Below are positions 54,422-64,000 of a stretch of 64,000 bases of DNA, piece after piece. The first letter of the stretch is position 1. Each line of letters begins with the position of its first letter. A program made the position numbers and the translations under genes. This DNA is from Nelumbo lutea. Lineage: Eukaryota; Streptophyta; Magnoliopsida; Proteales; Nelumbonaceae. The stretch lies in the NCBI GenBank assembly GCA_022828595.1, contig JAKGHH010000005.1:65591655-65655654 (forward strand). The letters run 5' to 3'. Below the pieces are notes generated by a model that searched no databases, was not told the DNA's origin, and worked only from the letters and a program-made list of their open reading frames with translations.

Positions 54422-55297
54422 GTTTGCCTGCCCTTCCCCTTGAATTCATATGTTCGATCAGCATCATTGTATTGCTCATCGGGTATAAACTATAAACTCA
54501 CTTATATCAAAACCAAACACAAACCTGACAACAAGTTGAACCAGCCAATGGATTTCAGCCCATTTACATCGGCCCGCTCCAGGTTCGACCCATTGGTGCT
54601 CATTGACATTCCTACAAAGCTACAAAGCTGGGTATGGGTATGGATTTAGATTTCAATATTAGAAACCAATACATTGGAAGGAATTATCATCAGCCATTGG
54701 AGAATCATGGAGCATAGAATAGAACTGCTGCGCCAAAAGAAAATGATCAAAAGGATTCAAACTATTTTTTTATAGGCATCATTGGAGCCTTCGGTAGAGC
54801 TGTCGTATCCTTGAAGCAAAGGATTCAAGATTTAATGTTGCTAATGACTTATTTAAATATGAGATCATGTACTTGATATTAAATAGTTCGGTAAAAGTAG
54901 GATCCAGTAAGGATCAATGTGGGATCATTCGAGACCATTCTCTCCTCTAAGCCAAACACTCCATCAATCACGAATCACCCCCTTTATTTTATTTTATTTT
55001 ATTTTTATTTTATATTATTTGCAGAATGTGCCGTAGAGGTAGTGGACCCCATTAAAATCTCGTCTTTCATGCATCGATATGCAGGGCCCATTGCCTGTGG
55101 CGCATCGCACGTGCAGCTAAGCAGCGTGTAGCAAAGCTGTCTGCTACTGCTAACACAGATTTATCATAGCAGGAAGGAGATTGGCTTCTTTGCGTCTCTC
55201 AAGGCTTATTTGTTTGTATGTTAAATTGAAATTCAAATCAGATGCAAATTGTGCATTTTTAGTCTTATTTATATTAATTGGCGATATAGATTGTGCT
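54422..55297. other. Intergenic spacer
   Basis: Contains a TTTTA pentanucleotide run at 54982-55016. No gene was recognised. Confidence 0.45.
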
Positions 55298-55647
55298 ACA
55301 GGGGTGTCAATTGAACTGGATTTGGTCCAATCCGGTCCAGTTCAATGTGAGTCCATTTCAAATGGACCTGGTTCAATCCAGTCTAATGAACATTTTGAAT
55401 CATTTTGGAACAGTTCAGAGACTGTCTAATCTGTTCAAATTCCTGTTAATTTAGATTGGTTTCAACTCAAACCTAGTCCATTGGCACCTTGTGTTCTTAT
55501 TTTTTATCAATGAACTAGATATTGGCTCAACCCAATATAAATTCATTATGGATAGACCAAGTCCAATCTAATATGTCATATTGGTCCATCCAAATGGATT
55601 ATGATTTGGACAGAGTCCAACCCAAAACCAGTCCATTGACACCCCTA
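55298..55647. mobile_element. hAT-like MITE, family A copy 2
   Basis: 350 bp with ends CAGGGGTGTCAATTG and CATTGACACCCCTA and flanking 8-mers attgtgct (55290-55297) and attgtgca (55648-55655), a 7 of 8 match. The interior is homologous to 33132-33549, including TTATCAATG-ACTA and GATATTGGCTCAA blocks. Confidence 0.85.
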
Positions 55648-56919
55648 ATTGTGCACATCCTCTTCTTCTCACATCCATTCTCTCCCAAATAAAACGGGAA
55701 TCACAAATTGTTTTGCTCCCCATTTTTCTCCTTCAAGCAAACAAAGCAAAGCAAAGAAAAATCTGAATCAGAAGTGAATGAGAACTTACACTTTGTCGTT
55801 TACTCGTTTGTATTTCCATGCCTTCCCATCAAATACAGATGAAATTTGGACTGCTGACAGTCGGAGGCTAAGGAGAAATGGGAAAGGGATGGAAAAAGAA
55901 TTTTATTTTTTATTGTCCTCAAGTATTTGTTAAAGAAAATATTTATTGAATACATCCATTAAGGGTAAAAAGAAAACAAGCTTAAAACACTCACCACAAA
56001 AGACCTTCCTAACCCAATGTAGATGGAGCTTGTCAGTAGGGCTGCAATTCAACGACGCTGGGTTCGGGCCCATTGAAAATTTAACAAAACGCCAACTCGA
56101 CCCGACCCAAATTGCATCCCTAAGCTACGATCAAGTCCGGGTTTGACATCAATCATCATAATGATCAAGGAAAATTCGTTGGATCAAATGATACCCTACA
56201 GAATACAGATCGTCAATCTCTCATTCTTTGTTAGTTTTTTTTTTTTTTTTTTTTTGGGTAAAGAATCTAAGGATCGTCAATCTCCTGCTGTCCCTTGGTG
56301 GATCCAAGCTTTGATCTCAGATTGCAGGAGACGGATGAATGATAGGTTCAGTTACCTTCAGATACGTTTCTCGCTCTTGTAACAGGGGTAGTTCACACCC
56401 TAGCCCGTCAGTTTTTTAACTTTACTGTTTGTACTGAATGGATATTGAACCCTCCTAACCTGATTTAACCAAACATATCTTGGACGAATTTAATTGATTT
56501 TATTGGTTGAATAATGGAATTAGCCTAAAGGTTTTCAAAAAAGAAAGAAAAGTTGCTTTATGTGGCATACGGGTGTAATATAACTGCATAAAGACGGTCA
56601 GCACTCAGCACCGATGGAGTTCAAACTCATTTTTGGGCCAAGATTCAGGGACAGGATCCAATTGATTAATTGGGCCTCATGTTCTCAGACAGGCAGCCGA
56701 CAATGGTTATGACCCATTCAGACATACATTCCACAGTTTTATGCTTTTCTTTTTCTCTATTGCCTTTCCTCTGAACAATGTGAACCACTGAGAATAGAAA
56801 ATAAAACAAGACTCGCATATCATCTGAAGGGGAAATACTCCTGGTGGAAGAACGGAAGTACTTCCATATCAGCTTCACAATTATGCTTACGAAACAAAAA
56901 CTAAAAGATCACGGAGTAG
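55648..56919. other. Intergenic spacer
   Basis: A T-run at 56234-56255. No gene was recognised. Confidence 0.45.
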
Positions 56920-58190
56920 TAGGGGTGGCAATTTTTCACCAAACCTACCCATTTACTTGGCAGGTTGTGTGATCAACCCGTCACCCAACCCGCCCATTTA
57001 AATGGGTTGGGTTGTGGATAACCATTGGGTTAACCATTATAAAAATTAGTATTAATTTCTCAACATTTTTTTATTTTCTTCATTTGAATTAAATAATTTA
57101 TAATAAATACATTAATTTTCTATTAATTATTGACTAAATTTAGTTTTGTCTTGAATCAACACACTTCACCCAACATAAATCCAAATCAATTCGACCCAAG
57201 TCCAAACCAGTTCAACGCAGTCTGACCCGGTCCAACATATACTAATCCAGGTCAACCTGAATCCGAAATAGACCTTGGACAGGATGGCTCGGTACCGCTT
57301 GCTTTGCCCGATTTGGGTCATCCGGTCCAACCACTATTCACATAGTCTGGCTCGACCCGGTACAAACTGATCCAAGCCGACCTGAATCCAAAACGGGTCA
57401 AACCGAGTGGGGTTCGAACCCTAAACCACCTTGCTCGCTTCGTCTGCTTTGGATCGTCCAGTTTAGTTCATATCCGTTGAATTCGACCTGAATCCAGTAT
57501 GGTTTGATTTACTTCTTTTGATCCGCTTTGGGCCAATCGGTTTGACCCCAAACCCATGCACAAAACTGATATGAGCCAACCCAAGTCAATCCACCATTGA
57601 CTGAACTGGTCTGGTCTAGTCCGACCGGATTGAATCAACCCGATCGGGGTCTAGCTCGACCGAACTGAACTAGTACAGGTCTGATCAGGTTTTTGTTCAA
57701 CCAAACTGAACCGGTTTGGGTGGGGTCTAGTCCGACCGAACTGATCCGGATCTAAACAGTTCAACCACTCCTGAACTTGATGTGATTACCTCGAAGACAA
57801 TACAATTAGATAATTCAAGTTGGTCTGACCGGTTTGAACCTATGTGGTTTGTCAAATCCAAAACATGAACATAGTTAAATGGCTTTGTTGCTTGTATAAA
57901 AATAACATGCATGTAATGTGATTTGAACCTTCACCACTTGAGTAAATAGTAACTACTATTACCACTAAGCTATGACTAATTTGTTAAAAATGAATTAGTT
58001 TTTTGTTTTAAGTACATAAATATAAGATTAATGGGTTTGGGTGGATTGGATTGGGTTAAAGTGGGTTTGGATTGAATCCAACCCATTTAATTTTATATAA
58101 CTGGGTCATTAACGGGTTGGCAGTTAGATGGGTTGGGTTGAAACTCAACCCAAACCAAAGCCAACCCAACCCGCCCAATAGCCACCAGTA
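56920..58190. mobile_element. Larger non-autonomous hAT-like element
   Basis: About 1.27 kb starting TAGGGGTGGCAATTTTTCAC and ending AATAGCCACCAGTA, with flanks cggagtag and cctagtag (6 of 8). Sub-terminal ACCCAACCC/GGGTTGGGT motifs are inverted at the two ends. The centre is filled with diverged CCGACC/GGTTTGAACC-type repeats and has no transposase frame. Confidence 0.6.
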
Positions 58191-58837
58191 CCTAGTAGAA
58201 GCATGAAAGTAAGTCTATCTCCAACGATCAAACAAAATCATTTAATAGGAGTACTAGTATGTATTTCGGGCACTAAGTAAAAAGATAGTCCCACTGAACC
58301 CTAAGCTCTAAACAAGTCATAGAATTCAGTAAAGTGAGTTGCATCAACATGTGCCCATTAGCCGCACGTTTAGATGCAATTAGTACAACTTATAGGGTGT
58401 CAAAAGGGGATTAAATGGAAAAAACAGGGTGTCAAATGGCTCTAACTGACAAGTTCTGATCAGTCGCAGCACTTGCAATCACCCAATCAAACATGGACAA
58501 GTCAATGACTGAAAACAAAAAGGCAGATCACATGGTGTTTTGAATTTAAACAAAGGGGATATTGTGTCTGCAATGGTGGTCATAGCAGATGTGATCTCCC
58601 AAATGATACCTTGTATAGTGTTTTGATTGCACCTACTAATTGAGACTACATTTTTTATTGCAATGCAGCTTTGGTCCTCATAGCTCATAAGAGCAAGGTG
58701 ATATACGGTAGACTTGTAGTTAGCAGCTTAATGGGGTTATGGTGGTAGTGATGCATGTTCTGTTGGGTTTGTGTCTTACTTTTCAACCATTAGATTGGAT
58801 AACAGTGGGTGTGGTCCCCCTTTAGGTATATATTAAT

Positions 58838-58954
58838 TAAACCTGTTCATGGGCCAGGCTTAAGCTTGGCTTTTGCCAAACTTTGCCCAGCTCGAAGCCC
58901 AAGCCCAACACAGTGTAAAGTCAGGCCCAAAGGCTGGCCTGTGAACAGGTCTAA
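58838..58954. mobile_element. Short hAT-like MITE
   Basis: About 117 bp with ends TAAACCTGTTCATGGGCCAG and CTGGCCTGTGAACAGGTCTA, inverted with about three mismatches. Flanking 8-mers are atattaat and atttcaat (6 of 8). Confidence 0.65.
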
Positions 58955-58970
58955 TTTCAATATATGTATG

Positions 58971-59006
58971 AGAGAGAGAGAGAGAGTATGTGTGTGTGTG
59001 TGTGTG
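58971..59006. repeat. GA then GT microsatellite
   Basis: A GA run followed directly by a TG run. Confidence 0.9.
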
Positions 59007-59123
59007 CTCTTCTAGAAGGAGACATTGAGAGAAAAAAGGTGTTCTTGGTGTAAGAGTGAATTCTTTTTTCTATTTGGGTCCTTGGGTTGAGATAGAAAAG
59101 AAAAAACAGGTGAATGAAGGTTA

Positions 59124-59208
59124 AAGGTTGGTTTGGGTTACAAATCACAATGCACCCCCATGCATTTGTACTAGTGCAAATAAAATTGCACTGCAACCAA
59201 ACACAGCC
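59124..59208. mobile_element. Tourist-like MITE, family D copy 2 (short)
   Basis: 85 bp flanked by TTA (59121-59123 and 59209-59211). Its right end (AATTGCACTGCAACCAAACA) is nearly identical to that of the 54174 copy. The left end (AAGGTTGGTTTGGGTTAC) is more diverged. It is an internally shortened member. Confidence 0.7.
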
Positions 59209-59211
59209 TTA

Positions 59212-59272
59212 TTATCAAAAAATCCAACTCCATACAGTTGGGATAAGGCTTGGATGGTGATGATCAAAAAAG
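59212..59272 (+). mobile_element. RTE-type LINE 3' end remnant
   Basis: AATCCAACTCCATACAGTTGGGATAAGGCTTGG followed by a GATGATGAT-like tail, the plant RTE terminus. It abuts the family D MITE. Confidence 0.5.
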
Positions 59273-59496
59273 TAAAGTACACTACAATATATGAAAGCTT
59301 TCAAGAATCAATCATATATAGCTATATACAGTAGTTATATTATGCAACAAATCAATCAATTTACCAAGAGGGAAATAGGTACACTTTTAACCATACTAAC
59401 AGACCTTGAAAAATACAGTCACCACCACTGAGTGAGAGTGAACACCAGAGTTTTGTTTTGTAGATTAGAGGTAGATGGCCAGTGAAGATTCCACAA

Positions 59497-60871
59497 TCAG
59501 AACGATCCAAGTGAGTTAAAATGATTCCATGCTTCCTGTAGTGACAATTAGAATCACCTTTGTTATTCATGAGTCATTATTCAACTTTTACCACTTTAAG
59601 CAAAATGTTAAGATAGTATCCAGTCTACCCCTCCCAAGACCCCAGATAGCTGGGACTAACATTGGGTAATGATCTTTTTATTCTTTTCTCACTATCAATA
59701 GAATTCTCAATGTTACCAATAAATAAAAAAAAAAAATTAAAAGCCAGTGTGGAGTTTCAGGACCTGCCATCCAATGGAGAACAGCAAAAATAAAAAATAA
59801 AAAGAACAGGTGCAAATTGACTCAATGCTAAACCATCCAATCAGTGTATTCCTAAAAATGGTTGACAGATTTTTTTTTTTCTTTTTTCTCTTTTTTACCT
59901 TCAATAGAGAGTGGTAGATCAGATTGTTATAATCATCAGATCATGATGACCTTCATTTCCTAGAAAGAACCCACCAGATGGTGCATCAGAAACACTTACA
60001 TCTATGCTTCCACTAGTATGCTTAAAACAGCAATTATAATTTACACACATTCAATCAAGAGAATTATGCTTTACCTTGTATCTCTGTTAATAAAGGTATC
60101 TTTGTACTCTTTGACAGGCATAGGAGAGTTTAAAATATAGTATCATGAATGCTTTTATAGTGACACCTTGGAATTTAGAAGTGAATAGTAAATCTGGAAG
60201 ATAGAATGCAGATTAGTGTAATTTATGAATTTGGATATTCTATGAACTTGGGAACTAAAGGATCTGGACAACCTTGTGCTTGGTAATGTTATGCGGGCGA
60301 AAAATATCAACAGCCTAAACTGATTTGTATACTTTTTAGACACGCATCTTATTAGTTTGTTGGGGGTACCCTGATCTATGGCTTTGCTTGTGAAAAAAAA
60401 AAAAAAAATCATTGCCTCTATAATCACAGAATGGAGCAAATATGTGATGCACCATGTCACCCAAATCATCCAGCCACCATCTGTTAGGGTACTCTAATTG
60501 ATCAGCTTGTTTGTGCAGAAAATCTCCCAAAGGGAGTCCCAGTGCAAGAATGCTTGTACCCCCCAATTGAAAGAAAACTGAGTGAGCATGGATGAATTTC
60601 CATTTCCCTGCGATATCACTGCCTAATTGAGATACAGCAAAGAAATCATTGGCCCTGATACTTGTGCTATCCGAGGTTAAACTATTCTGCTTACCTGAAG
60701 GATGTCAAAGACTTTTTTAGCAATATATTTTTTATGCAATGCAGCTCCCTTCTGCTGTAGTTTATCAGGGTGTAGACAAAGTAATGCTTTTTGATAGGCT
60801 CGCTTCACAGCATTTCCTTCAATTATATCGACAAGGGGAACAGGCTTCCATCCGCTCTCTGGCCAAAGAAC
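59497..60871 (-). CDS. Auxilin-like J-domain protein, last two exons
   Basis: On the minus strand exon 60871-60695 (59 codons, phase 0) and last exon 59535-59497 are joined by a 1,159-bp GT-AG intron. They read [20 protein letters not shown], then the J-domain core with [32 protein letters not shown] and finally [12 protein letters not shown] and a TGA. The HPD tripeptide needed to stimulate Hsc70 is intact. GWKPVPL and the final FNSLG match the JAC1/At1g30280 type rather than the AUXILIN-LIKE1 type. Such proteins recruit Hsc70 to clathrin coats; JAC1 is needed for chloroplast light movement. One usually conserved Glu (KYIAEKVF) is Lys here. Upstream exons are not in the window; going upstream, the next sequence is a LINE cut by a copia element. 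So this is either a gene with a large transposon-filled intron or a detached 3' end. Confidence 0.85.
59609..59672 (-). repeat. Short interspersed repeat, copy 2
   Basis: The reverse complement matches 11652-11716 (shared CTTGGGAGGGGTAGACTGGA). It lies within the last intron of the J-domain gene. Confidence 0.55.
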
Positions 60872-61082
60872 CTGTGCATATATCATTTGAGAGAAAAATA
60901 ACTGTTAGAACATATTCTCTCCTGAACTACGTTAACAATGTGAAATTATTCCACCTACTTTATGGTATAATGAAAGATACGAAAGAAAGCACATTAAAGT
61001 GCAGCTTTTATGGCCATGAATCAAGTTAAACTGAGCAGAAGAAACTAATTTTTCCTAAAAAATCCAGGAAAAAAAAAAGACT

Positions 61083-61560
61083 CACTGGCTAAGAAACTAG
61101 TATTGGTAGAAAATGCAACGAGGAAATTTGTTCAGATTGAATATAGTGCAATGAAACCTATTGTGCAGGAATTGTGGTCCCCACCAACACAACAAAGAGT
61201 GAAATTGAATTTTGATGGGAGTTCAAGAAGTAACCCGGGCCCTTCAGGTATAGGAGGAGTTTTCAAAGATGAAAATGGCAGAATTGTGGCTTTGTTCTCA
61301 GGACCAATAGGAGTGGGGGACTCATTGAGAGCGGAGGTGATGGCCTTGCTTCAAGGTGTAAGATATGCAAAACAGTTGGGGTTACACCAAATTGAGATTG
61401 AGGGAGACTCTAAATTGTTGATCGAGTGGCTGCAATCTGGTAAGTTGGGAGCCTGGATTTATAGACAGCCCATAAGGGAAATCCACAATACAACAAGGGA
61501 GATCGGTGCATGCTTCAAATGGACAAGGAGATCAGCTAATTGTTTAGCTGACACGTTGGC
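61083..61560 (+). mobile_element. L1-type LINE RNase H fragment, cut by a copia insertion
   Basis: An open frame gives [64 protein letters not shown] and RRSANCLADTLA. All four RNase H acidic positions (D, E, D, D) are present, so this is the least damaged LINE RNase H in the window. The frame is then interrupted exactly where a copia LTR begins at 61561. It is 5'-truncated, with A-rich sequence on its left. Confidence 0.85.
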
Positions 61561-61888
61561 TGTAAAGAGACTGGGCCGAATGGGCCCTAACAGCCTCTCC
61601 TGTAATATCTTTTATTTTATGTTGATGGGACACACTTAATGGGCCTGTTATTTATTCTTGTTTTATTTTTCTTTATGTAACTGCCAAGCTGGCCGCCCAC
61701 TTAAGGGCATTCTTGTCATCATCAAATTTTTAGATCTTAATAAAATAGGGTTAGAGGAGAATGGAGAATGATTCGACTCCTTCTCTTACCTCTTCTCTTC
61801 ACCATCTTCTTCTCCTGTACAGTTATTCAGACATGTTTTATTCTGCTAATCACTAAGTTTAATCTTGATATTAGAGGACTAATTTACA
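61561..61888 (+). repeat. 5' LTR of the second copia element
   Basis: It starts TG and ends CA, with the primer-binding site two bases downstream. A CT-rich leader block lies at about 61777-61815. The right partner is not in the window. Confidence 0.8.
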
Positions 61889-62355
61889 TCTTGGTATCAA
61901 AGCGGGTTTAGTTCCTCTTCCTTCTTTTTCTTCGTTCCTGTACACTCTAAAATCAAGAGAGTGTATGGAGAGATAGGTTCTCTATAGTATAGAGAATCAC
62001 TTGCCTAGTTGGTAGAAGGGTTTGGAAAGTTTAGTTTTGGCTAGATTTTGCCAAGAAGTGATGTTGTTCTACTGCTGCCCGAAACCCTAGCCGACTAGAG
62101 ATTTTCGAGGTTACCAGGAAAGGTGAAGCTCAGGTGTGCCGCTCTGTGCTTGGAAGGTGTCTTGTGACTGCCAAAGGAGGGCGGTTCAGGTTTGGAAGAG
62201 TTTGGGTTAGTCTGGTAGGTGCCGCAGCATCTTCTCTCTTCCTCTCATCTGCTGGACGGAGCAAAACCCTAGTTTTTCAAGCACCCAAATTCTTGTTTGA
62301 CTTCAAGTAAGTTTACATAGTCAAAATTTCTGTTCTTTGATTTCCGTTTGATTAA

Positions 62356-63748
62356 TGGAGACATACGGAAGTGAGTTCAAGCAGGTGTCAGTTTTTGGAC
62401 CTGCCTCAGTAGATTCCGTTTTGACTAGTGTTACCACAATTAAGCTAGATGGGACGAACTATCTTGCTTGGGCATAGTCTATAAAAATCTATGCTTGTAG
62501 TAGAGGAAAACTCGGGTATCTCACAGGCAGTAAGGTGAAACCCGAAGAGACAGACCCTGAATTTGAAAAATGGATGCAAGAGAACTATACCGTTATAGGA
62601 TGGTTAGTCAACTCCATGCAACCCCATATAAGCCAGCACTATCTGTAGATGTCTTTGGCTAAGGAGATATGGGACAGTGTAACTGAGACCTATTCACAGA
62701 AATTGAATGTAGCCAGGGCGTATAAATTGAAAAGTGATGTGAAAAACCTGAGACAGGGGGAGAAGAGTGTAGCAATCTACTACTCTATACTAAAATCCCT
62801 ATGGCAGGAAATTGATGTTATGGAGACAGTGGTATGGGAGAGTAAAAAGGATGCTGAAATGTATAGAAAGTTGGTAGAGAGAACTAGGGTGTTTGAGTTT
62901 CTCACTGGACTTAACCCTGAGTTTGATATTATCAGACAAAATATTTTGGCCAGAGATGAGGTTACTCTTTCATAGGCATATGCTATGATAAGTAGTGAGG
63001 AAAGTAGACGGCAGGTTCAGTTGCAGAGTCCACCTACAGAACATTTTGCACATGCGGGAATGAAACCAAAGGGCCCTACTAAGAAAAGAGAGAGGTGTGT
63101 GAATATTGCAAGAAACCATGGCATACAAAGGACACATGCTGGAAGCTTCATCCTGGACTTCTCCCTGATAGATTTAAGAACAATAATAACCCTAAGAAGG
63201 GCAGTCAGGTGGGAAAACCCAAGACTACTAATGCTGCTACAGTACCTGAAGGGAGAAGTAAGGAGAGTGAAGAGAAATCAACCATTGAGCAATTCGATGC
63301 AATGAAGTTGGATTTTGAGAAGTATGGGAGGCTCCTAAATCACCTGGAAGTTACAGTTTCTTCAGCTCACCCTTCCAACAGTACATCATCTTCATCGGCT
63401 TTTGCTCACTCAGGTACTCGTGCTTCTGCAAATCATGCTTCAATTTCAGGTAATCATAAAATCCCTTGGATTATCGATTCCAGTGCATCAGACCATATGA
63501 TCAGTCTATCTAACATTTTTTGCTCATATCACTTTCTCTCTGGGAAAGAGAAAATATCCCTTGCCGATGGGTCCCTTGCCCCTATCTCTGGTAAAGGTGA
63601 TATAAAGAACTCTGACACCCTGTTCTTATCTTCTATTCTTCATGTCCCTAAGCTTAACACAAACCTCTTATCTGTTAGTAGCTTAACAAAGTCCATGAAT
63701 TGCAGCATAACCTTCTTTCCCACTCATTGTGTTTTTCAGGACCTGTAG
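62356..63748 (+). pseudogene. Copia gag and protease, degenerate
   Basis: Gag landmarks are TIKLDGTNYLAWA, EIWDSVTETYSQK and ARVFEFLTGLNPEFD-like sequence. The zinc knuckle CEYCKKPWHTKDTC (CX2CX4HX4C) is in a different frame (about 63098-63139). The protease site reads WIIDSSASDHM (from 63468), with Ser in place of the catalytic-loop Gly of DSGAS. At least two in-frame stops lie at 62477 and 62647. Confidence 0.85.
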
Positions 63749-64000
63749 TCTCAGAGGATGATTGGGAGTGGCCATGAGGCGAACGGAATATACTTGTTGG
63801 ACACACCGAATCAAGCTTTGGGACCACCTCATGGAGTTTCCTTAGAGTCAGTCGTGTCAGAGTCTGTTAACAAAATTTTATTATGTCATTTTCGGTTTGG
63901 TCACTTGTCTTTTTCTGCTTTGAGTCATCTGTTCCCAGATATGTTTAAAGGAGTGTCTTTATCGAGTCTTCATTGTGAATCATGTGAGCTGGCAAAGCAT

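Larger units (their letters stand above)
61561..64000 (+). mobile_element. Ty1/copia LTR retrotransposon, 5' part (runs off window)
   Basis: The 5' LTR runs TGTAAAGAGAC to TTTACA (61561-61888, about 328 bp), followed by TTGGTATCAAAGCGGG as the primer-binding site. The gag frame begins at ATG 62356 (IKLDGTNYLAWA and then a stop), continues at 62649-62975 and then through a zinc knuckle, protease and the start of the integrase region (FRFGHLSFSALSHLF, HCESCELAKH) at the window end. Stops and frame shifts are frequent. It is inserted in the LINE RNase H and differs in sequence from the copia element at 15870. The 3' LTR is outside, so the target duplication (left side TTGGC) cannot be checked. 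Confidence 0.9.

Noticed and set aside
57900..57980. tRNA-like string (GATTTGAACC ... CCACTAAGC)
   Set aside because: It resembles the 3' half of a tRNA only superficially; no acceptor stem or D-arm partner was found, and it lies inside the hAT-like element.
60336..60566. Minus-strand frame considered as the final exon of the J-domain gene
   Set aside because: It starts at a TTG, has no fitting acceptor and does not give the expected EAW ending. The exon at 59535-59497 fits phase, acceptor and family sequence exactly.

Overview
The window is nuclear DNA of a flowering plant, most likely a eudicot (early-diverging lineage possible, not provable here). The evidence is GT-AG introns in genes matching plant families, an AT-rich background, and dense plant-type retrotransposons and MITEs. 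Nothing bacterial, organellar, viral or CRISPR-like was seen. Splice junctions were placed by eye from reading frame, GT-AG rules and family alignment from memory, with no transcript support.

Four protein-coding genes are supported. (1) Plus strand, window start to 22497: the last three coding exons of a lysophospholipid acyltransferase of the LPEAT1 type (6043-6176, 11150-11290, 22390-22497). Its last intron is 11.1 kb and holds a complete Ty3/gypsy element (11881-15102, 5-bp target duplication GTCTA) and a complete Ty1/copia element (15870-21239, ATTAT). The earlier introns carry several L1-type LINE fragments. (2) Plus strand, 29617-31713: a complete three-exon class I HD-Zip transcription factor of the ATHB21/40/53 type (207 aa). 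(3) Minus strand, 34797-39558: a complete three-exon PPPDE/deSI-like cysteine peptidase (247 aa), with a probable non-coding first exon ending at 43288 behind a 3.7 kb leader intron. (4) Minus strand, 59497-60871: the last two exons of an auxilin-like J-domain protein. Its upstream exons lie beyond the right edge, past a LINE interrupted by a copia element (61083-64000).

The rest is spacer and intron DNA full of mobile elements. Positions 1-10600 hold at least five degenerate L1 LINE pieces, one with a clean 16-bp target duplication and a 534-bp hAT element nested inside it. From 45 kb to 59 kb the spacer is packed with small non-autonomous DNA transposons: a four-copy Tourist-like family of about 92-117 bp, a second Tourist-like pair, hAT miniatures, a Mutator-like foldback element, and a pair of about 230 bp in inverted orientation. 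Degenerate RTE-type LINE tails recur throughout.

The four genes do not form a functional cluster: they concern membrane phospholipid acylation, transcription, protein deconjugation and clathrin-coat or chloroplast-movement chaperoning. I found no convincing undescribed biological system. The main interest lies in nested transposons, intron expansion, the MITE burst, a 143-bp tandem duplication in the peptidase leader intron, and possible upstream ORFs in that gene's leader.
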